Below, one piece after another: positions 27,491-36,234 of a DNA stretch of 64,000 bases. The first letter of the stretch is position 1. Each line of letters opens with the position of its first letter. This stretch comes from Lentzea albida (GTDB lineage Bacteria > Actinomycetota > Actinomycetes > Mycobacteriales > Pseudonocardiaceae), in contig NZ_FOFV01000023.1 in the NCBI RefSeq assembly GCF_900111005.1, positions 62,001-126,000 on the forward strand, in the 5' to 3' direction. The position numbers were made by a program, and so were the translations under genes. The notes below the pieces were generated by a model. The model was not told where the DNA came from, did no database searches, and worked only from the letters and a program-made list of their open reading frames with translations.

Positions 27491-30400
27491 GTGAAAAGAC
27501 GATCGAGTCTGGTGGTGTTCTCTGCCATCACCACACTGCTGATCGCACCCGCCACCGCACAGGCGCAGGGCGAACCGCTCGCGCAGCCGGTCAAGGGTGC
27601 ACAGGGACTGGACGCGAAAGCGTTGCAGCTCAAGGTTTCTCCCAGGCTGAACGCCGCGGGCTCCGTCACCGCGTTCGTCGCGCTGGACCGCAAGCCGGCC
27701 GTCGACGCGTTCGAGGAGAAGAAGAGCCAGGGCAAAGAGGTCGCGAAGCAGGCCGCCAAGCAGGCCAAGAACGACACCTCCGCCACCGCGGACCAGGTCG
27801 TCGGCCAGCTCAAGAGCGCCGACACGCAGACCAAGGAGCTCTACCGCACCTCCAACGGCGTTCCCGGCGTCGTCGTGCAGGCCGACGCGCAGAAGGTCCG
27901 CGACCTCGCGCAGCGCGCGGACGTCCTCGCGGTCTACCCGGTCGTGCCGAAGAAGCGCCAGAACTCGAACGCCGTCCAGCTCACCAGGACGCTCAACGTC
28001 TGGCAGCAGTACGGCAAGCTCGGTGACGACATCCGCGTCGGCATCATCGACACCGGCGTCGACTACACGCACGCGAACTTCGGCGGCCCCGGCACAGTCG
28101 AGGCGTTCAAGGCCGTCGACCCGACCAAGGCCGACCCGAACTTCCCGACCGCGAAGGTCGTCGGCGGCTACGACTTCGTCGGCGAGGACTACGACGGCGA
28201 GAGCACCGACCCGGCGATCAACACGCCGAAGCCCGACCCCAACCCGATCGACTGCAACGGCCACGGCTCGCACGTCGCGGGCACCACGGCCGGTTTCGGT
28301 GAGAACGCCGACGGCAGCACGTTCAAGGGCGACTACACCAAGCTCGACGCCGCGAAGCTCAACGAGATGAAGATCGGGCCCGGCACCGCGCCTAAGGCCC
28401 AGGTCTACGCGCTCAAGGTGTTCGGCTGCGAGGGCTCGACCAACGTCACCTCGCAGGCCCTCGACTGGTCGCTCGACCCCGACGGCGACGGCGACTTCTC
28501 CGACCACCTCGACGTGGTCAACCTGTCGCTCGGCTCCGACTACGGTGCCCCGGACGACCCCGACAGCCTGTTCGTCAAGAAGCTGTACCGCGTCGGCGTC
28601 ATGCCGGTCTTCTCCGCGGGCAACGGCGGCGACCTCTACGACATCGGCGGCTCGCCGGGCAACACGCCGGAGGCGCTGACCGTCGCGTCCACGCGCGACT
28701 CCTACGTGCTGCGCGACGGCGCCGAGGTCAAGGGCCAGGGCCTCAAGCCCGGTCAGTACAGCCAGAACTTCACCGGCTACCTGGGTTACAACAAGGAACT
28801 GCCGGTCGCGAAGCTGACGCAGGCGGGCAACCTCGACGGCTGCCAGCCGATCACCGACGCCGTCGCCGGCAAGTTCGTCTGGCTGGAGTGGGACGACAAC
28901 GACGCCACGCGCCGTTGTGGTTCGGCCGCCCGCGCGAACAACGTGCAGGCCGCCGGCGGTCAGGGCGTGCTCCTGTCGTCCACCCTGGAGAACTTCGCGG
29001 CGGGCATCGCGGGCAACGCGGCCATCCCGATGTTCCAGTTCACCGGTTCGGCCACCGCGGCGATCCGCCCGGCGCTCGACGCCGGCACGCTGGTCGTCCG
29101 CCTCGCGGGTGACCTGCGCACCTCGACCGCGACGTACGACCAGTCCATTTCGGACACCCCGAGCGCGTTCACGAGCCGCGGCACCCGCGGCCAGTCCATC
29201 AAGCCGGACGTCGCCGCCCCCGGTGACACGATCTCGTCGACCGCCGTCGGTTCCGGCAACGACCGCCTCGTGATCTCCGGTACGTCGATGGCCTCCCCGC
29301 ACGTCGCGGGCGTCGCCGCCCTGGTCCGCCAGGCGCACCCGGACTGGACGCTGGAAGAGGTCAAGGCCTCGATCATGAACACCGCCGGCGCGGACGTGAA
29401 GGAGAACGGCAAGACCTTCGCGCCCAACCGGGTCGGCACCGGCCGCGTGGACGGCAAGTCCGCGATCGACAACCAGGTCCTCGCGTACGTCGAGGAGGAC
29501 AACGGCTACGTCAGCGCGAACTTCGGCGTCGTCGAGGTCTCGAAGCCGGTCTCGCTGTCCAAGACCATCAAGGTCGTCAACAAGTCCACGAAGCCCGTGG
29601 AGTACAAGGTCGGCTACAGCGCGGCCACGACGATCCCCGGCGTGAGCTACGTGCTCTCGCAGGACAAGGTGAAGCTGAGCCCGCGCGGTGTCGCGCGCGT
29701 CAAGGTCACCCTGAAGATCACCGACCCGAAGGCCCTGCGCAAGACGGTCGACTCGACGGTCGAGCCGCTGCAGCTCGACGTGCCGCGGCAGTTCCTCGCG
29801 GACGCCTCCGGGCGCGTGACCTTCACGCCGACCTCCGGCGCCACCGTGCCGCTGCGCCTGTCGGTGTACTCGGCGCCGAAGCCGGTGGCCGACATCAACA
29901 CGGCCGACAGCATCAAGTTCCGCGGCAACGACAAGCAGGCCGTGCTGAACCTGACCGGCAGGGGCGTCGACCAGGGCTCCGGCTCGCAGGCCTACCGCTC
30001 GCTGGTCAGCGTCCTCGAGCTGCAGGCCCAGTCGCCGAAGCTGCGCGACTGCCGCCGCAACGTCACCGAGAACTGCGCGCTCAACGACACCGCCAAGGGC
30101 GGCGACCTGCGGTACGTCGGCGCGGCCTCCACGGCCCCGCTGGCCAAGGCGCAGGGCAAGCCCGAGGAGGCGCTGCTCGCGTTCGGTGTCGCGACGTGGG
30201 GCAACTGGTACAACCTGGGCAAGAACACCATCCCGTTCGTCGACATCGACACCAACGGTGACGGCACGGCGGACTTCGAGGTGTACGCGACCCGCCTGAC
30301 CGACACCGACCTGCTGGTCGCGTCCACCGTGGACCTGAAGACGGGCGAGACCGTCGACATCCAGGGCGTGAACGGCCTGTTCGGCGACGTCGACGCGAAC

Positions 30401-30784
30401 GTCCAGGACACCAACGTTGTCGTCCTGCCGGTGCTGCTGAGCGCACTGGGCATCGACGCGACGAAGGACACGGCGCGCCTGTCGTACGTCGTGGGTACCA
30501 CGGGCTACTACCCGGCGCCGGGCAACGCGAACAGGCTGATCGACGTGATCGACCGCAACCTGTCCTTCGACCCGCTCAAGCCGGGTCTGTGGGCGCAGGG
30601 CGGCGGCGACGCGGCGCTCTCGTACTTCGCTAAGCCGGGCACCGCGCTCGTGGTGAACAAGGACGAGGCCGCGCTCAAGGCCGACAAGTCCGAGGGCCTG
30701 CTGGTCCTCAACCACCACAACGCCAACGGTGACCGCGCGTCGGTCGTCACGGTGAAGTCGAGCGGCCGCGGTGGCGCTTCCTGA
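27491..30784 (+). CDS. Large secreted subtilisin-like serine protease (S8)
   Basis: The 1097-aa protein has a Sec signal peptide (residues 1 to about 26, ending TAQAQ) and an I9-like propeptide region (about 40-160). The S8 domain has catalytic D187 (IIDTGVDYTH), H258 (NGHGSHVAGT) and S599 (SGTSMASPHVAG). A protease-associated (PA) insert (about 430-540, LDGCQPITDAVAGKFVWLEW) sits between His and Ser. The C-terminal 450 residues contain Fn3-like strands (about 680-800) and a Dockerin/Ca-loop-like DIDTNGDGTADFE. It should be an extracellular protease. GTG start. Flanked by terminators, so it is a single-gene unit inserted between serA and leuB. Confidence 0.93.
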   Translation: MKRRSSLVVFSAITTLLIAPATAQAQGEPLAQPVKGAQGLDAKALQLKVSPRLNAAGSVTAFVALDRKPAVDAFEEKKSQGKEVAKQAAKQAKNDTSATADQVVGQLKSADTQTKELYRTSNGVPGVVVQADAQKVRDLAQRADVLAVYPVVPKKRQNSNAVQLTRTLNVWQQYGKLGDDIRVGIIDTGVDYTHANFGGPGTVEAFKAVDPTKADPNFPTAKVVGGYDFVGEDYDGESTDPAINTPKPDPNPIDCNGHGSHVAGTTAGFGENADGSTFKGDYTKLDAAKLNEMKIGPGTAPKAQVYALKVFGCEGSTNVTSQALDWSLDPDGDGDFSDHLDVVNLSLGSDYGAPDDPDSLFVKKLYRVGVMPVFSAGNGGDLYDIGGSPGNTPEALTVASTRDSYVLRDGAEVKGQGLKPGQYSQNFTGYLGYNKELPVAKLTQAGNLDGCQPITDAVAGKFVWLEWDDNDATRRCGSAARANNVQAAGGQGVLLSSTLENFAAGIAGNAAIPMFQFTGSATAAIRPALDAGTLVVRLAGDLRTSTATYDQSISDTPSAFTSRGTRGQSIKPDVAAPGDTISSTAVGSGNDRLVISGTSMASPHVAGVAALVRQAHPDWTLEEVKASIMNTAGADVKENGKTFAPNRVGTGRVDGKSAIDNQVLAYVEEDNGYVSANFGVVEVSKPVSLSKTIKVVNKSTKPVEYKVGYSAATTIPGVSYVLSQDKVKLSPRGVARVKVTLKITDPKALRKTVDSTVEPLQLDVPRQFLADASGRVTFTPTSGATVPLRLSVYSAPKPVADINTADSIKFRGNDKQAVLNLTGRGVDQGSGSQAYRSLVSVLELQAQSPKLRDCRRNVTENCALNDTAKGGDLRYVGAASTAPLAKAQGKPEEALLAFGVATWGNWYNLGKNTIPFVDIDTNGDGTADFEVYATRLTDTDLLVASTVDLKTGETVDIQGVNGLFGDVDANVQDTNVVVLPVLLSALGIDATKDTARLSYVVGTTGYYPAPGNANRLIDVIDRNLSFDPLKPGLWAQGGGDAALSYFAKPGTALVVNKDEAALKADKSEGLLVLNHHNANGDRASVVTVKSSGRGGAS

Positions 30785-30808
30785 GCGCTGCTAGGTCGGA
30801 TGTCTGAC

Positions 30809-30846
30809 GAGAGGCCCGGTTTCTCCAGCGGAGAGCCGGGCCTCTC
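30809..30846 (+). terminator. Terminator of the subtilase gene
   Basis: GAGAGGCCCGG (30809-30819) pairs perfectly with CCGGGCCTCTC (30836-30846). The 11-bp stem stands 25 nt after the stop. Confidence 0.8.
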
Positions 30847-30964
30847 GGCACGTCACGGTCCGGAACTGCCTGCCGTCACCCCTTGACGCGACCCCGTTCC
30901 TGCGGTCGAGTGACACCCGAAAGCGCGGTATAGGCCGTGTGGGTGTCCCGCAGTACGGGAGATA

Positions 30965-31053
30965 ACACCCCGATGGGGTGTCCGGCATGCGGCGGGCGGC
31001 CGCGATGCCGGTAGCCTTTCGCGTGAGGAAAATAGTCCCACCAATTGGGGACT
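30965..31053 (+). promoter_or_regulatory. Inverted repeats in the leuB upstream region
   Basis: Two short palindromes precede leuB: ACACCCC-GAT-GGGGTGT (30965-30981) and AGTCCC-N8-GGGACT (31034-31053). The second lies 20 nt before the start codon, close to the Shine-Dalgarno. They may be operators or RNA hairpins. No promoter with good -35/-10 spacing could be settled. Confidence 0.35.
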
Positions 31054-31073
31054 GACACCTGGGAGGTGTGTGG

Positions 31074-32111
31074 ATGCGGCTCGCAGTGATCCCAGGAGAC
31101 GGGATCGGGCCCGAGGTCATCGCTGAGGCCCTGAAGGTCCTCAACGAGGTCGTTCCGGCGGCCGAGATCACTCGCTACGACCTCGGCGCGGCGCGCTGGC
31201 ACGCCACGGGAGAGTTGTTGCCCGAGTCGGTGCTGGGAGAGCTTCGCCAGCACGACGCGATCCTGCTCGGCGCGGTCGGCGACCCGTCGGTGCCGAGCGG
31301 AATCCTGGAGCGGGGCCTGTTGCTCAGGCTGCGCTTCGAACTCGACCACCACGTGAACCTCCGCCCTGCTCGTCTCTACCCCGGTGTCCGCAGCCCGCTC
31401 GCGGACCCGCCGGAGATCGACATGGTGGTGGTGCGCGAGGGCACCGAGGGCCCGTACGCGGGCAACGGCGGCCTGCTCCGCAAGGACACGCCGCACGAGA
31501 TCGCCACCGAGGTCTCGCTGAACACCTCGTTCGGCGTCGAGCGGGTGGTCAGGGACGCGTTCGCGCGCGCCTCGAACCGCCAGCGCCGGCACCTGACGCT
31601 GGTGCACAAGACGAACGTCCTCACGCACGCCGGCTCGTTGTGGTCGCGCGTCGTGGAGGAGGTCTCGCTGCAGCACCCGGACGTCACCGTCGCCTACCAG
31701 CACGTGGACGCGGCGACCATCCACATGGTCACCGACCCGGCGCGCTACGACGTGATCGTCACGGACAACCTGTTCGGCGACATCCTGACCGACCTCGCCG
31801 CCGCCGTCACGGGCGGCATCGGCCTGGCCGCGTCGGGGAACATGGACGTCACCAGGCGCAACCCGTCGATGTTCGAGCCGGTGCACGGTTCGGCGCCGGA
31901 CATCGCGGGCCAGGGCATCGCCGACCCGACGGCCGCCGTGCTGTCGGTCGCGCTGCTGCTCGACCACCTCGGCGAGCACGAGGCGTCCCGCCGGATCGAG
32001 GCCTCCGTGGCGTTCGACCTGGCGACGCGCGACCACCAGTCGCCGGGCGCGACCTACGCGATCGGCGACAGGCTCGCCGCTCTCGTGTCGTCGAACGTGC
32101 GCACGGGCTGA
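31074..32111 (+). CDS. leuB: 3-isopropylmalate dehydrogenase
   Basis: The 345-aa enzyme oxidatively decarboxylates 3-isopropylmalate; with citramalate-derived beta-methylmalate it also serves the cimA route to isoleucine. Motifs: [15 protein letters not shown] start, substrate arginines in [36 protein letters not shown], catalytic Lys in LVHKTNVL, Mg-binding [13 protein letters not shown] and the NAD site [23 protein letters not shown] 31074 has GGGAGG at 31061-31066. It stands alone, away from leuCD, as in mycobacteria. Confidence 0.95.
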   Translation: MRLAVIPGDGIGPEVIAEALKVLNEVVPAAEITRYDLGAARWHATGELLPESVLGELRQHDAILLGAVGDPSVPSGILERGLLLRLRFELDHHVNLRPARLYPGVRSPLADPPEIDMVVVREGTEGPYAGNGGLLRKDTPHEIATEVSLNTSFGVERVVRDAFARASNRQRRHLTLVHKTNVLTHAGSLWSRVVEEVSLQHPDVTVAYQHVDAATIHMVTDPARYDVIVTDNLFGDILTDLAAAVTGGIGLAASGNMDVTRRNPSMFEPVHGSAPDIAGQGIADPTAAVLSVALLLDHLGEHEASRRIEASVAFDLATRDHQSPGATYAIGDRLAALVSSNVRTG

Positions 32112-32130
32112 GTTCTTCTCAGACGTTCTG

Positions 32131-32161
32131 AAGCCCGGCCGGACGTGTTCCGGCCGGGCTT
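32131..32161. terminator. Bidirectional terminator between leuB and YCII gene
   Basis: AAGCCCGGCCGGA (32131-32143) and TCCGGCCGGGCTT (32149-32161) form a perfect 13-bp stem with A/T ends, between convergent genes. Confidence 0.85.
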
Positions 32162-32180
32162 CGGCGTTTCCGGGCGCGGG

Positions 32181-32600
32181 TCAGAGCTGGCCGTGGGCCT
32201 CACGCCACGCGCGCTCCTTCTTGATCCACTCGTTGTCCTGCGGGAACTCGTCGATCGTCGGCACGCGGCGGATCTCGGTCTTGAAGCCCGGTCCGGCCAT
32301 CGGCATGCGCTTCGCCCACTCGACCGCCTCCTGGATCGAGGAGACGTTCAGCAGGTAGAAGCCGTTGAAGAGCTCCTTGGTCTCGCCGTACGGGCCGTCC
32401 GTGACGACCGGCGGTTCCTGCGAGTAGTCGACGACGACGCCCTCGGACGGCTCGGAGAGACCCTCGGCGGCCAGCAGCACGCCGGCGCGGATCAGCTCGT
32501 CGTTGAACGCCCCGACCGTCTCCAGCATCTGGTCGAAGTCGAACTCGCCCATGTTCGCGAAGGCCTCGTCGGTGGCGCGCATGATCAGCATGTACTTCAC
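32181..32600 (-). CDS. YCII/DGPF-domain protein
   Basis: The 139-aa protein starts MKYMLIMRATDEAFANMGEF and carries the YCII-type pattern EGVVVDYSQEPPVVTDGPYG with the DGPF/Y motif, then KELFNGFYLLNVSSIQEAVE. Ferredoxin-like YCII proteins include small dehydrochlorinase-like enzymes and proteins fused to or encoded beside ECF sigma factors; none is adjacent here. Function unknown. Divergent from the cobalamin riboswitch operon. Confidence 0.8.
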   Translation of the reverse strand: MKYMLIMRATDEAFANMGEFDFDQMLETVGAFNDELIRAGVLLAAEGLSEPSEGVVVDYSQEPPVVTDGPYGETKELFNGFYLLNVSSIQEAVEWAKRMPMAGPGFKTEIRRVPTIDEFPQDNEWIKKERAWREAHGQL

Positions 32601-32689
32601 GGTGTGTCTCCCTGTGCCGGGCGGTTCGTTGACGTCCAGAGGTCGAACGGGGGCGGTGCCGGATCGACATCACACCCCGGAAATTTTCG

Positions 32690-32850
32690 AACTTCCTGTT
32701 TTCGCAGGTAGGGTCACCGAAGTCGTGCGTGGGGGAAGACCGGTCGAAGTCCGGCGCTGACCCGCAACGGTAGGTCCCCTCGGAAGTGGGGACGAGCCCG
32801 AACACCCGTGCACGGTGGACCGAGGAACCAACTCCTGCCGTGGACTGCGG
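32690..32850 (+). promoter_or_regulatory. Cobalamin (B12) riboswitch
   Basis: The B12 box GCTGACCCGCAACGGT (32756-32771) is present. The preceding GGGGGAAGACCGG/CCGGC arm, the following GGTCCCC/GGGGAC hairpin and GAGCCCGAACACC complete the conserved core. It ends just before the Shine-Dalgarno GGAAGGG of the permease gene, so control is probably at translation initiation, with import shut off when cobalamin is plentiful. Boundaries are approximate. Confidence 0.92.
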
Positions 32851-32861
32851 GAAGGGCATCA

Positions 32862-33884
32862 GTGATCTCCAAGATCAGCGCGCTCGTCGGCGTGCTCGTC
32901 GTCAGCATCGTCGCGGGTGTGGCCCTCGGGCCCGTCTCCGTTCCGTTCGGCGTGACGCTCGACCTGTTGTGGGCGGCGTTGAGCGGCGGCACCGTCCCCG
33001 CCGACCTCGCCGGGCAGTACCACATCGTCTGGGACATCCGGTTGCCCCGAGTCCTGCTCGCCGCGGTCGTCGGCGCGGGCCTGAGCGCGGTCGGGGTGGC
33101 GATCCAGGCGATGGTCCGCAACGCCCTGGCCGACCCGTACGTGCTCGGCATCTCCTCAGGCGCGAGCGTGGGCGCGACGGCCGTGGCGACGATGGGCGTC
33201 CTGTCCGGCCTCGGCGTCTACGCGCTGTCGGTCGGCGCGTTCGTCACCGGTCTCGGCGCCACGGCACTGGTCTACATCACCGCACGCACGAGCCGAGGGC
33301 TCACACCGTTGCGGCTGGTCCTGACCGGAACCGCGCTGGCGTACGGGTTCTCCGCCGTGGCGATGCTGCTGGTGTTCCAGGCACCGCACGGCGAGGCGGC
33401 GCGGTCGGCCATGTTCTGGTTGCTCGGCAGCCTGGGCGGCGCGACCTGGACCGCGTTGCCGATCGCCGCCGCCGTGACGGTGCTGGGCATCGCGTACCTG
33501 ATGACCAGGGCCCGGCAGCTGAACGCGCTGGCGATGGGGGACGAGACCGCGACGACGCTCGGCGTGCCGGTCAACCGGTTCCGCACGCACCTCTTCGTCG
33601 TCACCGCCGGCATCACGGGCGTGCTCGTGGCGGTCAGCGGCGCGGTGGGGTTCGTCGGGCTGATGCTGCCGCACCTCACCCGCATGGTCGTGGGCGCGGA
33701 CCACCGCAAGGTCCTCCCGCTCGCACCCCTCGCCGGAGCGTCGTTCCTGGTGTGGGTCGACGTGGCCGCGCGGATGCTCGCGGCGCCCGAGGAGCTCCCG
33801 CTCGGCGTCATCACGGCCGCGATCGGCGTGCCGTGCTTCATCTTCCTCATGCGCCGCAAGAGCTACGTGTTCGGAGGACGTTGA
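32862..33884 (+). CDS. ABC importer permease, FecCD/BtuC family (corrinoid)
   Basis: The 340-aa permease has about 9-10 membrane helices and the FecCD/BtuC family signatures: RLPRVLLAAVVGAGLSAVGV, AMVRNALADPYVLGISSGAS near the N-terminal third, GLMLPHLTRMVVGADHRKVL and the C-terminal LPLGVITAAIGVPCFIFL. It forms the membrane channel of a type II ABC importer. The B12 riboswitch directly upstream makes a corrinoid the most likely cargo; FecCD systems for siderophores look alike, so the riboswitch decides the call. GTG 32862 has a good Shine-Dalgarno and overlaps the ATPase gene by 1 nt at its end. Confidence 0.88.
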   Translation: MISKISALVGVLVVSIVAGVALGPVSVPFGVTLDLLWAALSGGTVPADLAGQYHIVWDIRLPRVLLAAVVGAGLSAVGVAIQAMVRNALADPYVLGISSGASVGATAVATMGVLSGLGVYALSVGAFVTGLGATALVYITARTSRGLTPLRLVLTGTALAYGFSAVAMLLVFQAPHGEAARSAMFWLLGSLGGATWTALPIAAAVTVLGIAYLMTRARQLNALAMGDETATTLGVPVNRFRTHLFVVTAGITGVLVAVSGAVGFVGLMLPHLTRMVVGADHRKVLPLAPLAGASFLVWVDVAARMLAAPEELPLGVITAAIGVPCFIFLMRRKSYVFGGR

Positions 33885-34624
33885 TGCGCGTCGACATCGA
33901 GCAGGTCACCGTCCGCGGCATCATCACGGACATCACGCTGCACGCTTCGAACGAGGTCGTCGGGATCGTCGGTCCGAACGGCAGCGGCAAGTCCACGACG
34001 CTGCGCTGCGTCTACCGCGCGCTGAAACCGGACTCGGGTGCGGTGCTGATCGACGGCGTCGGGGTCCACAAGCGACAGCACATCGCCCGCGACCTCGCCG
34101 CCCTGTCGCAGGAGTCGCAGGTCGAGTTCGACTTCACGGTCGCCGAGGTCGTGGAGATGGGCCGCCTGCCGCACGAACGCGACCCCGCCCGCGACCGCCG
34201 CGTGGTGGCCGAGGCACTGGACACAGTGGACGTCGCGCACCTGTCCGGACGCAGCTTCCTGAGCCTGTCGGGCGGTGAACGCCAGCGCGTGCTCATCGCC
34301 CGCGCCCTCGCCCAGGAACCCCGCGTCCTCGTGCTGGACGAACCCACCAACCACCTCGACATCCGCCACCAGCTCGAGGTGCTCGCGCTGGCGCGGAGCC
34401 TGGGCGTCACCGTGCTCACCGTCCTGCACGACCTGAACCTCGCCGCGTCCTACTGCGACCGCCTGCACGTGCTCGACGAGGGACGCCTGGTCGCCTCCGG
34501 CACCCCGGCGGAAGTCCTCGTGCCCGAGCTGATCGCCAAGGTTTTCCACGTCACCGCGCACGTCGTGCGGCACCCGACAACAGGGGTCCCCCAGCTCCTG
34601 TTCGACCAGGAGGTCACCCCTTGA
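33884..34624 (+). CDS. ABC importer ATP-binding protein (corrinoid)
   Basis: The 246-aa ATPase has Walker A GPNGSGKS (30-37), Q-loop near LAALSQESQV, signature LSGGE (128-132), Walker B VLVLDEP (148-154) and H-loop VLHDLNLAAS. It powers uptake through the permease encoded just upstream (TGATG overlap). The final 30 residues after VPELIAKVFHV match FepC/BtuD-type importers. Overlaps the binding protein gene by 4 nt. Confidence 0.92.
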   Translation: MRVDIEQVTVRGIITDITLHASNEVVGIVGPNGSGKSTTLRCVYRALKPDSGAVLIDGVGVHKRQHIARDLAALSQESQVEFDFTVAEVVEMGRLPHERDPARDRRVVAEALDTVDVAHLSGRSFLSLSGGERQRVLIARALAQEPRVLVLDEPTNHLDIRHQLEVLALARSLGVTVLTVLHDLNLAASYCDRLHVLDEGRLVASGTPAEVLVPELIAKVFHVTAHVVRHPTTGVPQLLFDQEVTP

Positions 34625-35601
34625 GAACCGCACTCGCCACAGCCGCCCTGCTGCTCGTCTCCGGCTGTGGCGCCACGGTCGCGAAGGACCCCTCCGCGTC
34701 CGATCCGGTGACGGTCACGAACTGCGGCCAGCAGGTCACCTTCGACCGCGTACCGTCCAAAGTGGTCACCAACGACACCGGCATCACCGAGATGATGTTC
34801 GCGCTGGGCCTGAAGGACCGCATGGCGGGCTACGTGGTCAACGGCCTCAAGACGGTGGACGTGCAGAGCTCGCCGTGGAAGGCCGACTTCGAGAGCTCGA
34901 AGCACCTGGCGGACAAGATCTCCAAGGAAGTCGTCCAGGGCGCCAACGCGGATCTCGTGTTCGCCGGCTGGAACTACGGCTTCAGCGAGAGCACCGGCTT
35001 CACCCCGGACGCGCTGAAGGAGCTCGGCATCGGCACGTACCTCCTGACCGAGGCGTGCCGCAACGGCGTGGGCAAGCAACGCGGCATCATGCCGGCGCTG
35101 GACGCGCTCTACACGGACCTGCGCAACCTCGGGAAGATCTTCCGCGTCGAGGCGAAGGCGGAGGAGCTGATCAAGGGGTACTCCGAGCAGATCGCTGCCG
35201 CCGGGCGGCTGATGGAGGGCAAGCCGCGGCCGAAGGTGTTCCTGTACGACAGCGGGCAGGACCAGCCGTTCACGTCCGGCAAGAACGCGGCACCGCAGGA
35301 CGTGATCTCGAAGGCCGGCGGGGACAACATCTTCGGGGACCTGAACGACAGCTGGACCACCGTGAACTGGGAGGCGGTGGTGCAGCGGAACCCGGACGTC
35401 GTGCTGATCGTGGATTATGCGGACGGTGAGGCGAACACGCCTGAGGAGAAGCAGCGGTTCCTGGAGGGGTACGCGCCGCTGGCCAACTCGCCTGCTGTTC
35501 GGGGGAAGCGGTTCTTCTCGCTGCCTTATGCGGCGTTGGTGGAGGGGCCTCGGAACGCTGCCTCGATCGAGGCGTTCGCGAAGTTCCTGGCCGGGGCCTG
35601 A
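34621..35601 (+). CDS. ABC importer substrate-binding lipoprotein (corrinoid)
   Basis: The 326-aa protein (TTG start, 4-nt overlap with the ATPase) has a lipobox LLVSGC with lipidated C16, then a type III periplasmic-binding (BtuF/FhuD-like) fold: VTNCGQQVTFDRVPSKVVTN, TGITEMMFALGLKDRMAGYV, long linking helix around LYTDLRNLGKIFRVEAKAEE, and the C-terminal lobe NPDVVLIVDY. Corrinoid is inferred from the riboswitch. Related actinobacterial cassettes have been proposed to import F420-0 or siderophores, so the ligand is not proved. A large palindrome about 85 nt downstream may end transcription. Confidence 0.82.
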   Translation: MRTALATAALLLVSGCGATVAKDPSASDPVTVTNCGQQVTFDRVPSKVVTNDTGITEMMFALGLKDRMAGYVVNGLKTVDVQSSPWKADFESSKHLADKISKEVVQGANADLVFAGWNYGFSESTGFTPDALKELGIGTYLLTEACRNGVGKQRGIMPALDALYTDLRNLGKIFRVEAKAEELIKGYSEQIAAAGRLMEGKPRPKVFLYDSGQDQPFTSGKNAAPQDVISKAGGDNIFGDLNDSWTTVNWEAVVQRNPDVVLIVDYADGEANTPEEKQRFLEGYAPLANSPAVRGKRFFSLPYAALVEGPRNAASIEAFAKFLAGA

Positions 35602-35685
35602 GTTCTCGCTCGGTGCGGGTCGCGTTTGGTTGGTCGGGTCGCCTTACGAGGGTGGTCCTGCGGGTCTTGACGAGTGTTGGGGTGC

Positions 35686-35808
35686 GATTGGGGCTTGACC
35701 TTGAGCCTCTGGCGGGGTGCTGTGACGGCCGGTAAAGGGCCGGGCTGAAAAGCGCCCGGCCGTGCCCAGAGGGGTAGCACCCCGCCCCCTCAAGGTAAAG
35801 CCCCAATC
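35686..35808. repeat. 123-bp near-perfect palindrome inside copy B
   Basis: Outer arms GATTGGGGCTTGACCTTGAG (35686-35705) and CTCAAGGTAAAGCCCCAATC (35789-35808) match at 19 of 20 positions. Middle arms GGCGGGGTGCT (35711-35721) and AGCACCCCGCC (35776-35786) match perfectly, and the inner GGCCGGGC/GCCCGGCC (35738-35745, 35754-35761) closes an 8-nt loop. It is absent from copy A at the matching point, so it looks inserted. It could act as a terminator for the ABC operon. Confidence 0.75.
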
Positions 35809-35862
35809 GCCAATGCGGGTGTGCACCGGCTCCCAATGACGCACAGTTCAGACGGCTCGCTT

Positions 35863-36131
35863 CGCATCGCCACGCCAGGCTGCGTGCCTGGTCGGCCTTG
35901 TGCGTGCGGCTGTCCGGATGGCACCGCGCGCCAGGCCTGCGTGCATGGTTGTGTTCGGGTGGCGAGTGCGGTTGGTACCGCGCGCCGGGCTTGCGTGCAG
36001 GTCGCTTTGCGTGGGCGAGTGCGGTTGGCACCGCACGCCAGGCCTGCGTGCGTGGTTGCTTTGTGCGGGCGAGTGCGAGTGGCACCACGCGCCAGGCCTG
36101 CGTGCGTGGGCGCGTTGGGTGAGCGAGTGCG
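35863..36131 (+). repeat. Tandem array of 53-54-bp degenerate units
   Basis: About five head-to-tail units; the four clearest start at 35917, 35971, 36024 and 36078. Each contains GGCACCGCGCGCCAGGCCTG or a close variant and ends in GCGAGTGCG. Units are directly adjacent without spacers, so this is not a CRISPR array. The 54-bp period keeps a reading frame open, but the product is low-complexity Arg/Ala/Cys/Val. Confidence 0.8.
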
Positions 36132-36234
36132 GTCGGCCCCGGCGCCCTGTCCGGGCCGCCTCGCCCACCACCGCCCGCGCCCCCGTCACAGGCGTGAACC
36201 CGTGACCAGATAGTGGGAGATTTCCTCCCGTCGC

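Larger units (their letters stand above)
35662..36131 (+). repeat. Dispersed repeat, copy B
   Basis: Second copy of the repeat seen on the minus strand at 25180-25395. The shared parts are 35662-35690, then (after the palindromic insertion) TGCACCGGCTCCC and GACGGCTCGCTTCGCATCGC near 35822-35872, and the 54-bp tandem units. The rest of the 670-nt gap between the ABC operon and the cimA leader holds no gene I can support. Confidence 0.7.

Noticed and set aside
30987-31055. 22-aa upstream ORF before leuB as a leader peptide
   Set aside because: It has scattered Val/Ile but no run of branched-chain codons and no terminator behind it, unlike the ilvB and cimA leaders.
35917-36131. CRISPR array
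   Set aside because: Units of 53-54 bp are directly adjacent and degenerate, there are no unique spacers and no cas genes.
35821-36213. 130-codon frame across the 54-bp tandem repeats
   Set aside because: The 54-bp period keeps any frame open. The product is Arg/Ala/Cys/Val low-complexity and the frame is not kept in copy A.
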